Part shown: positions 6,621 through 12,623 of the stretch, piece after piece
Position numbering within the stretch: position 1 is the first letter of the stretch
How the letters are laid out: every line of letters starts with the position of its first letter
Source of the DNA: Gemmatimonadota bacterium
Lineage (GTDB): Bacteria > Gemmatimonadota > Gemmatimonadetes > Longimicrobiales > RSA9
DNA length: 20,955 nt
Assembly: GCA_012027055.1 (NCBI GenBank)
Contig: VEPF01000044.1
Span: 1 to 20,955, forward strand
Direction: 5' to 3'
The notes under the pieces: generated by a model
What the model saw: the letters and a program-made list of their open reading frames with translations, nothing else
Databases searched by the model: none
Told to the model about the DNA's origin: nothing
Translations under genes and position numbers: made by a program

Positions 6621-6773
6621 CTATTTCTTCCCGATGGTCACGACCAGACGCTTCCGGCCGTGCCGGCGCCGCCGGTTCAGCACCTCGCGTCCGGCCCTCG
6701 TGGCCATACGCGCGCGGAAGCCGTGCTTGTTCAGACGCTTGCGGTTGTGCGGCCGGTACGTCGGCTGGCCCAT
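6621..6773 (-). CDS. rpmH: 50S ribosomal protein L34
   Basis: L34 is a very small basic protein of the large ribosomal subunit. The frame encodes 50 residues beginning MGQPTYRPHNRKRLNKHGFR and ending RHGRKRLVVTIGKK, with the conserved Thr-Tyr-(Arg/Gln)-Pro, HGFRARM and TRAGR segments. The ATG at 6773 is preceded by AGGACGGA. It is the first gene of the rpmH-rnpA-yidD-yidC operon, lies divergent from dnaA and has its own promoter at 6824-6853. Confidence 0.97.
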   Translation of the reverse strand: MGQPTYRPHNRKRLNKHGFRARMATRAGREVLNRRRRHGRKRLVVTIGKK

Positions 6774-6823
6774 GGAAATCCGTCCTGTAGCTGGTTACTG
6801 CATCTCTGGCTGCAAAGACATTC

Positions 6824-6853
6824 AGTTTAACCCGAAGATCCTGGTGGGGTCAA
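6824..6853 (-). promoter_or_regulatory. Sigma-70-type promoter of the rpmH operon
   Basis: On the minus strand TTGACC (6848-6853) is followed after 18 bases by TAAACT (6824-6829), a fair -35/-10 pair. The -10 ends about 50 bases before the rpmH start codon. Confidence 0.6.
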
Positions 6854-6882
6854 TAGCGGACGGATTGTGCCAGGGGCCAGGG

Positions 6883-6931
6883 GCCAAGCGCCAGCAAGGG
6901 GGAAGGGACGAGCTGTTTCTTGGCGCTTGGC
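6883..6931. repeat. 11-bp inverted repeat in the rpmH-dnaA spacer
   Basis: GCCAAGCGCCA (6883-6893) and TGGCGCTTGGC (6921-6931) are perfect reverse complements separated by 27 bases. The left arm is preceded by tandem GGGGCCA units (CCAGGGGCCAGGGGCCA) and the right arm is followed by a second CTTGGCAC, so several short CCA/TGG-type repeats surround it. Function is unknown; it lies upstream of the dnaA promoter region. Confidence 0.6.
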
Positions 6932-6941
6932 ACTTGGCACC

Positions 6942-6984
6942 GTCAACGGCAGGGGAGCGGCAACCGCCGCCCCCTTCCGTTGAC
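6942..6984. repeat. Long imperfect hairpin abutting the dnaA-promoter DnaA box
   Basis: GTCAACGG (6942-6949) pairs with CCGTTGAC (6977-6984). After one mismatch, AGGGG (6951-6955) pairs with CCCCT (6971-6975). Past a bulged A, GCGGC (6957-6961) pairs with GCCGC (6966-6970), leaving an AACC loop. That makes 18 base pairs in 43 bases. Its right arm supplies most of the TTGACT -35-like element and ends exactly where the DnaA box begins. Confidence 0.7.
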
Positions 6985-7008
6985 TTATCCACATCCGCCC
7001 TCCATCGT
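6980..7008 (+). promoter_or_regulatory. Possible dnaA promoter
   Basis: TTGACT (6980-6985) is a good -35 element; 17 bases downstream CATCGT (7003-7008) is only a weak -10. A DnaA box lies in the spacer, which would fit DnaA autorepression. The position relative to the dnaA start (about 45 bases) is reasonable. Confidence 0.4.
6985..6993 (+). promoter_or_regulatory. DnaA box, perfect consensus
   Basis: TTATCCACA is an exact match to the DnaA box consensus. It lies 60 bases upstream of the dnaA start codon. Confidence 0.85.
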
Positions 7009-7053
7009 TCCGGGTCACGTTGCTGGGATCATCCCGCCACATCGAATGGAACG

Positions 7054-8430
7054 ATGGAGTTGACCGCTGCGGAGGCGTGGAGCCGCATCCTCGAGCGAGC
7101 CCGGCAACAGCTTCCCGAGCACATCTTCCGCATCTGGCTGGACAAGATCGAGCCGCTGGTGCTGTCGCAGGATCTGCTGGCGGTATCGGCCGGGAGCGAT
7201 TTTGCCGCCGAGTGGGTCGAGGACAAGTACGGCGCGACCCTGACGGAGGTGGCACAGCGGGTACTGGGCCGTCCGATGAGCATATCGTTCCAGCACCAGG
7301 CAAAACCGGGTGAGCGGGGGGGTCGGCCGACGCAGGTGCAGCCGCGCAGCGACCAGCCGGCCCCGACCGCGGTGCCGGCTCCGGCAGGGGGCAATACCGG
7401 GGGTTTCGGTGCGCCGCTGAACGAGCGCTACACCTTCGACCGCTTTGTGGTGGGCACCAACAACCAGCTGTCGAACGCCGCGTGCCGGGCGGTGGCCGAA
7501 GCTCCCGCGCGCATGTACAACCCGCTGTTCATCTACGGCGGAGTGGGCCTCGGGAAGACTCACCTGATGCACGCGATCGGGCACGTGGTCCTCCATCACG
7601 ACCCCGAGAAGCGGGTCGCCTATGTCTCGAGCGAGCGGTTCACGAACGACCTGATCGCATCGATCCAGGAAGGCCGGATGGCGGACTTCCGCCGGCGTTA
7701 CCGGGACGTGGATCTGCTGTTGCTGGATGACGTCCATTTTCTCGGGGAGAAGGAGCGCACGCAGGAGGAGTTCTTCCACACGTTCAATGCGCTCCATGAT
7801 GCCAAGCGCCAGATCGTGATGACGAGTGACCGCCCTCCGAAGGAGATCCCGGGCCTGGAGGACCGGCTGGTATCCCGCTTCGAATGGGGTCTGGTTACCG
7901 ACATCAAGCCACCGGACTTCGAGACACGGGTAGCGATCCTCAGGAAGAAGGCAGAGGATGACCAGATCCCGCTGGCGGATGAAGTCCTGGATTTTATCGC
8001 GCGCAACTGCCGGTCCAACGTACGGGAACTGGAAGGCGCCATCATCAAGCTGTTGGCATACTCGTCTTTGACCCGGCGTGAAGTGACCACGGAACTGGCA
8101 CGGGAGGCCTTGGGCGGGGTGCTGATCGACGGTCCGGGGAAGGAGCTGACCTCCGATCTGATCCGGCAGAAGGTGGCCGACGAGTGGGGCGTATCGATCG
8201 AAGGCCTGACTTCAAAGCGCCGTACCAAGGAACTGACGGTTCCACGCCAGGTTGCCATGTACCTGATCCGGGATTTGCTGGATCTTCCGCTCGTCGAGAT
8301 CGGCAATCTGTTCGGTGGACGCGATCATTCGACAGTGATCCACTCGATTAACAAGGTCGAGGAAGACATCCGGTGCGACGATGCCTTCCACGCCCGGGTG
8401 GAGTCCGTACGGGGCGAGCTCGGAGCATAA
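7054..8430 (+). CDS. dnaA: Chromosomal replication initiator protein DnaA
   Basis: DnaA binds DnaA boxes, oligomerises with ATP and melts the origin. The 458-residue product has domain I (residues about 1-80, beginning MELTAAEAWSRILERARQQL), a Pro/Gly/Gln-rich domain II linker (about 85-120), and the AAA+ domain III with Walker A GGVGLGKTH (Lys168) and Walker B LLLLDDVHF (Asp225-Asp226). Domain IV is the DNA-binding domain, with the signature VEIGNLFGGRDHSTVIHSI near residue 420. The ATG at 7054 gives the normal N-terminus; the long upstream extension of the frame runs through the regulatory spacer. Only a short GGA is seen as ribosome-binding site. Domain II contains a 7-G run (7316-7322). 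The gene is flanked by a regulatory region upstream and the origin-like spacer downstream. Confidence 0.98.
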   Translation: MELTAAEAWSRILERARQQLPEHIFRIWLDKIEPLVLSQDLLAVSAGSDFAAEWVEDKYGATLTEVAQRVLGRPMSISFQHQAKPGERGGRPTQVQPRSDQPAPTAVPAPAGGNTGGFGAPLNERYTFDRFVVGTNNQLSNAACRAVAEAPARMYNPLFIYGGVGLGKTHLMHAIGHVVLHHDPEKRVAYVSSERFTNDLIASIQEGRMADFRRRYRDVDLLLLDDVHFLGEKERTQEEFFHTFNALHDAKRQIVMTSDRPPKEIPGLEDRLVSRFEWGLVTDIKPPDFETRVAILRKKAEDDQIPLADEVLDFIARNCRSNVRELEGAIIKLLAYSSLTRREVTTELAREALGGVLIDGPGKELTSDLIRQKVADEWGVSIEGLTSKRRTKELTVPRQVAMYLIRDLLDLPLVEIGNLFGGRDHSTVIHSINKVEEDIRCDDAFHARVESVRGELGA

Positions 8431-8470
8431 AGTAGAAAGGCGTGTGGACCGGCTGAGGATGCTCCGGGAT

Positions 8471-8479
8471 CTGTCCACA
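8471..8479 (+). other. DnaA box CTGTCCACA in oriC
   Basis: Seven of nine bases match TTATCCACA, including the TCCACA core. It lies in the 5' half of the dnaA-dnaN spacer. Confidence 0.6.
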
Positions 8480-8598
8480 CAATACCAGTGGCTCGTGGGA
8501 ACTGTGCAGTACCAACAGCTGCCTGCACAGCGATCCCCACAACCAGGGCAGTTCGAATTTCACCTGTGGCACAAGACACACGCGACCGATCAGCGCTA

Positions 8599-8615
8599 TT
8601 GTCCACAGTTCCACA
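8599..8615 (+). other. Tandem DnaA boxes next to the unwinding region
   Basis: TTGTCCACA (8599-8607, 8 of 9 to consensus) is followed, sharing one base, by AGTTCCACA (8607-8615, 6 of 9). The two TCCACA cores have the same orientation and are spaced by 8 bases. They point into the trio-like tract. Confidence 0.75.
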
Positions 8616-8619
8616 GGGC

Positions 8620-8640
8620 CTATTACTGTTACTGATGATG
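8620..8640 (+). other. DnaA-trio-like tract and start of the unwinding element
   Basis: Read in triplets from 8620 the top strand is CTA TTA CTG TTA CTG ATG ATG. DnaA-trios are 3'-(G/A)A(T/A)-5', that is (C/T)T(A/T) on this strand; three of the first five triplets fit fully and the other two deviate only at the third base. The order DnaA boxes, GC block, trios matches the basal origin unwinding architecture described in Bacillus subtilis. Confidence 0.6.
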
Positions 8641-8708
8641 TACTTTCAGTTAGCTAGAAGAGCAGTTCCTGTGCAAGACGCTCTAACCGGACCGGCGAGG
8701 CTATCCAG

Positions 8709-9824
8709 ATGAAATTCAAGATCACGCGGGACAACCTGCAGCAGGGTCTGGCTGCAGTCGGGGCCAGCATTCCGACGCGGACGACTTTGCCGGTGCTGTC
8801 CAACATCCTGATCGAGGTGGGTGAAGACAGTGTCGCGATGAGCGGCACGGACCTGGACATTGCCGTGAGTGTCTCGGTTCCGGCAGAAGTGGATGATCCC
8901 GGTTCACTCACGGTTCCGGCGAAGAAACTGCAGGAGTTGGCTCGTGAGCTACCCGAGCACCCGGTCCGACTGAGTACCAAGGGTGATCGTCTGGAGCTCA
9001 CGTGCGGGCGGGCAGCATTCCGGCTGAATGGGATGCCACGGGATGAGTTCCCGACTTTCCCGGCGGTTGATTTCACGAACAGTTGGAAGGTAATGGGGAG
9101 CACACTTCATGGGCTAATCCGACAGACCAGCTTCGCAGTATCCAGTGAGGAGAGCCGGCCAATCCTCAATGGTGTGCTTTGGCAGCTCGGGGAAGATCAG
9201 ATGCGAATGGTTGCCACCAATGGTCATCGGCTGGCACGCATGACGGTGGCAGTAAGCGCACCCGGAGCCCCGCGTACGGATCTGATCGTTCCGCCAAAAG
9301 CACTCGCCCAGGTCGAGAGACTGTTCGGGTCCGATGATGAGGTCGAGGTAGCACGGAGTGAGAACCATATCGGCTTCCGCAAGGCAGGCACACAGGTATT
9401 CACCAGGCTGATCGAAGGTCCGTATCCGAATTACGAGCAGGTCATTCCAAAGGACAATGACAGGTTCGCGATCGCCGGTCGGAACCTCCTGACACAGGCG
9501 TTGCGACGGATGGCCGTGGTCGCGAGCGACCAGACGCACCGGGTCCGGCTCAGCTTCACCACCAATACTCTCCGGTTCGCGGTCGAAACGCCCGATCTGG
9601 GCGAGGCACACGAGGATCTGGAAGTGGAGTATGCGGGCGAGCCAATGGACATTGGCTTCAACGCCAACTATCTGCTCGAGGTGTTGCGCTACATGCCTGG
9701 CGAGGATGTGAAGCTGACCTTCAAGGCGCCGGAGCGCGCGGCCACCCTGGAGCCGGTATCGCGCGAGGGCGAGCCGGTGCCGGATTACCTCTGCCTGGTG
9801 ATGCCGCTTCGGCTGCTGGACTGA
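8709..9824 (+). CDS. dnaN: DNA polymerase III beta subunit (sliding clamp)
   Basis: The dimeric clamp encircles DNA and tethers replicative and repair polymerases. The 371-residue product has the usual length and family start (MKFKITRDNLQQGLAAV), the three-fold repeated clamp domains, the SEESRPILNGVLW segment of domain 2, and the C-terminal VMPLRLLD that contributes to the partner-binding pocket. The ATG at 8709 is preceded by GAGG about 8 bases upstream. Base composition is visibly less GC-rich than in genes further right (for example 33 of 60 G/C at 9121-9180). A Pol IV gene with a clamp-binding motif lies about 8 kb downstream. The gene is followed after 9 bases by a flavin-reductase-domain gene rather than recF. 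Confidence 0.98.
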   Translation: MKFKITRDNLQQGLAAVGASIPTRTTLPVLSNILIEVGEDSVAMSGTDLDIAVSVSVPAEVDDPGSLTVPAKKLQELARELPEHPVRLSTKGDRLELTCGRAAFRLNGMPRDEFPTFPAVDFTNSWKVMGSTLHGLIRQTSFAVSSEESRPILNGVLWQLGEDQMRMVATNGHRLARMTVAVSAPGAPRTDLIVPPKALAQVERLFGSDDEVEVARSENHIGFRKAGTQVFTRLIEGPYPNYEQVIPKDNDRFAIAGRNLLTQALRRMAVVASDQTHRVRLSFTTNTLRFAVETPDLGEAHEDLEVEYAGEPMDIGFNANYLLEVLRYMPGEDVKLTFKAPERAATLEPVSREGEPVPDYLCLVMPLRLLD

Positions 9825-9833
9825 TACGGTGCC

Positions 9834-10439
9834 ATGAAGCAGCTGCGGATAGACGACACTTCCTATCCCGTCCTGCGCCAGCTCACACTGCCGGTCGTGG
9901 CCATTACGAGCGCGGCCGGCGGTGTCCGTAATGGCATGATCGCGAACAGCGCACAGCGGGCATCGCTGGTACCGGAGATCGCGCGGGTGTCACTGTACGT
10001 CTCGAAGCCGAATTACACGCACGACCTGGTCTACCGGAGCGGCCTGTTCGGCCTTCACCTGCTGCGGCGCGACCAGTGGGAGCTGATCTGGCACCTGGGG
10101 TTGCAGAGCGGCCGTGAGCTGGACAAGCTGGCGGCGGTACCGACCCGGGGCGGAGCGACGGGCTGCCCGCTGCTGACGGATTGTGCCGCGGCGTTCGAGT
10201 GCCGCGTCATCAACGCCATGGATGCGGGAGCCGCGACGTTCTTCCTGGGCGAGGTGGTGGGGTTCGAGGGGAGCGGCGTCACCGAAGTAATGACGAGCAG
10301 CTATTTCCGGCGCCACATGCCAGCGGACAAGAAGCGGGTGTACGAGGCGCGCCTCGCGGATGCAATGGATTACCTGGCGCCGCTGGCGCGACAGGTGGAC
10401 CCGGCCCGCCATTGGCCCGGCCCGAGCGCGGAGCCCTGA
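9834..10439 (+). CDS. Flavin reductase-like domain protein (FMN-binding split barrel)
   Basis: The family binds FMN and includes NAD(P)H:flavin oxidoreductases that supply reduced flavin to monooxygenases. The 201-residue product begins with the typical segment LRQLTLPVVAITSAAGGVRNGMIANSA (written here in part: PVVAITSA, NGMIANSA), where the NG-ANS residues contact the flavin phosphate. It continues with RVSLYVSKPNYTHDLVYRSG and FGLHLL, also characteristic. The ATG at 9834 follows the dnaN stop by 9 bases, without a clear ribosome-binding site, so it is probably co-transcribed with dnaN. The substrate and partner oxygenase cannot be told from the sequence. The C-terminal quarter (about 160-201) is less conserved. 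Its stop codon abuts the stop of pyrE on the other strand. Confidence 0.82.
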   Translation: MKQLRIDDTSYPVLRQLTLPVVAITSAAGGVRNGMIANSAQRASLVPEIARVSLYVSKPNYTHDLVYRSGLFGLHLLRRDQWELIWHLGLQSGRELDKLAAVPTRGGATGCPLLTDCAAAFECRVINAMDAGAATFFLGEVVGFEGSGVTEVMTSSYFRRHMPADKKRVYEARLADAMDYLAPLARQVDPARHWPGPSAEP

Positions 10440-10988
10440 TCAGGCGAGCAGCTCTTCCGCGGTGGTCAGGCTCAGCACCGTCCAGCCATCGGCTTCGAGC
10501 CGCTGGCGCCCGCCCTCGTTCCGATCCACCACGGCGACCACGCCGAGCACCCGGGCCCCGGCCGTCCGCGTGGCGGCGATCGCCTGAAGGGCGCTGCCCC
10601 CGGTGGTAATGACGTCCTCCACGATCACGACCGACCGGCCAGCCAGGTCGGCACCCTCGATCAGCCGGCCCGTGCCGTGGCCCTTGGCCTCCTTGCGCAC
10701 CGTGAACGCATCCAGGCTCCGGCCGGCCAGGGCAGCAGTGTGGGCGATTGCGTAGGCAACCGGGTCGGCGCCGAGCGTGAGGCCGCCGACGCAGTCCGGG
10801 TGCCAGCCGTGCTGCTCCAGCAGTGCGAGGCCGAGCTGTCCGATCAGACGCTGGCCGGGGCCGCTCATGGTGGTAAGCCGGCAATCGATGTAGTAGGTGG
10901 AGCGTCGTCCGCTCGCGAGCACAAAATCCCCCCGGCGCAGAGATCTGGTGCGCAACAGGTCCAGCAGCTCGTGCCTCGGCTCGACCAC
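10440..10988 (-). CDS. pyrE: Orotate phosphoribosyltransferase
   Basis: PyrE joins orotate to PRPP to make OMP in de novo pyrimidine synthesis. The 182-residue product has the type I phosphoribosyltransferase fold: the STYYIDCR strand near the N-terminus (30-37), the flexible catalytic loop RKEAKGHG (98-105) and the PRPP-binding motif VVIVEDVITTGGSA (120-133). The start is GTG at 10988, supported by a strong GGAGG (10996-11000, complementary strand) with a 7-base spacer. It lies 53 bases downstream of rho and is probably in the same transcript. Its stop codon is directly adjacent to that of the convergent flavin reductase gene. Confidence 0.96.
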   Translation of the reverse strand: MVEPRHELLDLLRTRSLRRGDFVLASGRRSTYYIDCRLTTMSGPGQRLIGQLGLALLEQHGWHPDCVGGLTLGADPVAYAIAHTAALAGRSLDAFTVRKEAKGHGTGRLIEGADLAGRSVVIVEDVITTGGSALQAIAATRTAGARVLGVVAVVDRNEGGRQRLEADGWTVLSLTTAEELLA

Positions 10989-11041
10989 TCCGTTTCCTCC
11001 AGTTCCTCACCCGCTCCCGGGGCGGATGACAGGGCCGGGAC

Positions 11042-12187
11042 TCAGGCCCGTCCGCTCACGATCTGCTGCACGAGCTGGGGATTGGTGTCGGTCCGCTTCA
11101 TCCTGGTCAGCACCTGGTCCATGGCGTCGGGCGCGGGCAGGTCGGCCAGGTCCCGGCGCAGCTTGTGCGATGCCTGCAGCGCCTCCGGCGAGAGCAGCAG
11201 CTCCTCGCGCCGCGTGGCGGAAGCGGTCAGGTCGATGGCCGGCCAGATGCGGCGGTCCGCCAGCTCGCGGGACAGCACCAGCTCGCTGTTGCCGGTCCCC
11301 TTGAACTCCTCGAAGATCACCTCGTCCATGCGCGAGCCGGTGTCGATCAGGGCCGTGGCGATGATCGTGAGCGAGCCGCCGCCGGCGCGCTCGTCGATCC
11401 GGCGGGCACTGCCCAGGAAGCGCTTCGGTTTCTCCAGCGAATTGGCGTCGAGGCCGCCGGTCAGGGTCTTGCCGCTGCTCTTCTCGGTGTTGTTGTACGC
11501 CCGCGCAAGGCGCGTGATGGAGTCCAGGATGATGACCACGTCCTGCCCCAGCTCCACGCGCCGCCTCGCCCGCTCGAGGGTGATCTCGGCCACCCCCACG
11601 TGTCGCTCCGGGGGGTGGTCGAAGCTCGACGCGATCACCTCGCCGTAGCCGCACATCTCCATTTCAGTGACTTCTTCCGGGCGTTCGTCCACCAGCAGGA
11701 TGAAGACGCTCGCGGCCGGGTAGTTCTTCACGATCCCTTCCGCGACCGCCTGCAGCACCATGGTCTTGCCCGCTTTCGCCGGAGCCACGATCATGGCCCG
11801 TTGCCCTTTCCCGAGCGGGCAGAACAGGTCGATGATCCGGTTCGTGAAGTCCGGCTGACCGCGCCGCGTCAGACCGCACTCGAGGAGCAGCTGCTCGTTC
11901 GGGTGCACCGCCCCCATGCGGCTGAACTCGGGACGACGGCCCAGGCCCTCGGGCGGGTTGCCGTTGACCAGGAGGATGCTGGCCAGCGGCGGGGTCTTGC
12001 CCCGGCCCGGTGACGGCCCAGCCTCGCCGGCAATCTCATCGCCCGTCCGGAGGCCGTAGCGCTGGATCAGCTTCTGGTTGACGTAGATGTCCCCGTCCCC
12101 CGGGAGATAGCTCGCTTCCTTCCGACGAATGAACCCGGCGCCGCTCCCCATTACCTCGAGGACGCCGAGCGTCTCTGTGCTGCTCAC
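11042..12187 (-). CDS. rho: Transcription termination factor Rho, short form
   Basis: Rho is a hexameric RNA helicase that ends transcription. The 381-residue product has the cold-shock-like RNA-binding domain (about 6-85, with SYLPGDGDIYV), the Walker A motif APAKAGKT (135-142), Walker B VVIILDSITR (217-226, Asp222), the Q- and R-loop region TGGLDANSLEKPKRFLGSAR, and the C-terminal ATPase segment DTGSRMDEVIFEEFKGTGN. The start is GTG at 12187 with AGGAG ten bases upstream. The protein begins directly at the RNA-binding domain and lacks the N-terminal helix bundle found in Escherichia coli Rho (419 residues). In the 22 in-frame codons between this GTG and the nearest upstream stop there is no ATG, GTG or TTG, so the truncation is not a start-calling error. 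A long non-coding leader region precedes it. Confidence 0.97.
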   Translation of the reverse strand: MSSTETLGVLEVMGSGAGFIRRKEASYLPGDGDIYVNQKLIQRYGLRTGDEIAGEAGPSPGRGKTPPLASILLVNGNPPEGLGRRPEFSRMGAVHPNEQLLLECGLTRRGQPDFTNRIIDLFCPLGKGQRAMIVAPAKAGKTMVLQAVAEGIVKNYPAASVFILLVDERPEEVTEMEMCGYGEVIASSFDHPPERHVGVAEITLERARRRVELGQDVVIILDSITRLARAYNNTEKSSGKTLTGGLDANSLEKPKRFLGSARRIDERAGGGSLTIIATALIDTGSRMDEVIFEEFKGTGNSELVLSRELADRRIWPAIDLTASATRREELLLSPEALQASHKLRRDLADLPAPDAMDQVLTRMKRTDTNPQLVQQIVSGRA

Positions 12188-12623
12188 CGTGCTGAGTCTC
12201 CTGTGTGGGTTGGCGGCACCAGGATTATCGCGGTGCCACCCGCTGCAACCGGTTCAGCGATGCTGCCGGCCCCGACGAACGTCGGTCAGTTGATCACGCA
12301 TTCAAAAGCTGTACCCGCCGGTCCGGGAACGCCATACCGGCGTCGGGCGGACGGGCCGGGCGACCCGGCGGCGCCGAACGGCATGCCGCCGGCGGCACGC
12401 GATCCGCCCCGTCCGCTGGACGGCTCCCCCCGTGCGTGAAGTCGCTCGTCCCATGCTGCTCGACCCGGAATGTGGCACCACAGATATTTCAGATGCAACG
12501 ACACCATACGTTGCCTTCGCGCCAGTGGTGTTGCGCACGGAGATTCTCTGTCACTGCTGGCGCTGCTTCCTCTATCGACCCCCGGTCCGGGCGCAATGCC
12601 CGGCCGGGGGCTCGTCTTTCCTG
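12188..12623. other. 436-base non-coding spacer between gcvP and rho
   Basis: No convincing gene is seen; open frames here are GC-rich shadows. It holds the gcvP downstream hairpin (12579-12610), a 6-bp inverted repeat GCAACG/CGTTGC (12495-12514) and, nearer rho, a compact perfect hairpin CCGACG-AA-CGTCGG (12272-12285). The part next to rho probably carries the rho promoter and 5' leader. In several bacteria the rho leader mediates autoregulation; whether that applies here is inference. No clean -35/-10 pair was found. Confidence 0.6.
12579..12610 (-). terminator. Hairpin downstream of gcvP
   Basis: CCCCCGG (12579-12585) pairs with CCGGGGG (12604-12610); past a bulged base, CCGGGC (12587-12592) pairs with GCCCGG (12598-12603), with a 5-base loop. 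It lies 13 bases after the gcvP stop. There is no U-tract in the gcvP direction, so it may act with Rho or protect the mRNA 3' end. Confidence 0.6.

Larger units (their letters stand above)
8431..8708. other. Probable chromosomal origin of replication (oriC)
   Basis: This 278-base dnaA-dnaN spacer has no gene. It contains several TCCACA-core DnaA boxes: CGGTCCACA (minus strand, 8444-8452), CTGTCCACA (8471-8479), TTGTCCACA (8599-8607) and AGTTCCACA (8607-8615), plus a weak TGTGGCACA (8565-8573). Directly after the last two boxes come a short GC block (8616-8620), a DnaA-trio-like tract and an AT-rich stretch; 8621-8660 has only 13 G/C in 40 bases in an otherwise very GC-rich window. Location and content fit a dnaA-dnaN type bacterial origin. 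Confidence 0.85.

Noticed and set aside
6427..7053. N-terminal extension of DnaA
   Set aside because: It would run through rnpA, rpmH, the promoter region and the DnaA box. The family N-terminus begins at 7054.
11594..11609. CACGTG within rho as a parS candidate
   Set aside because: The flanking bases (CCC and TCG) do not fit the parS consensus outside the central six bases.
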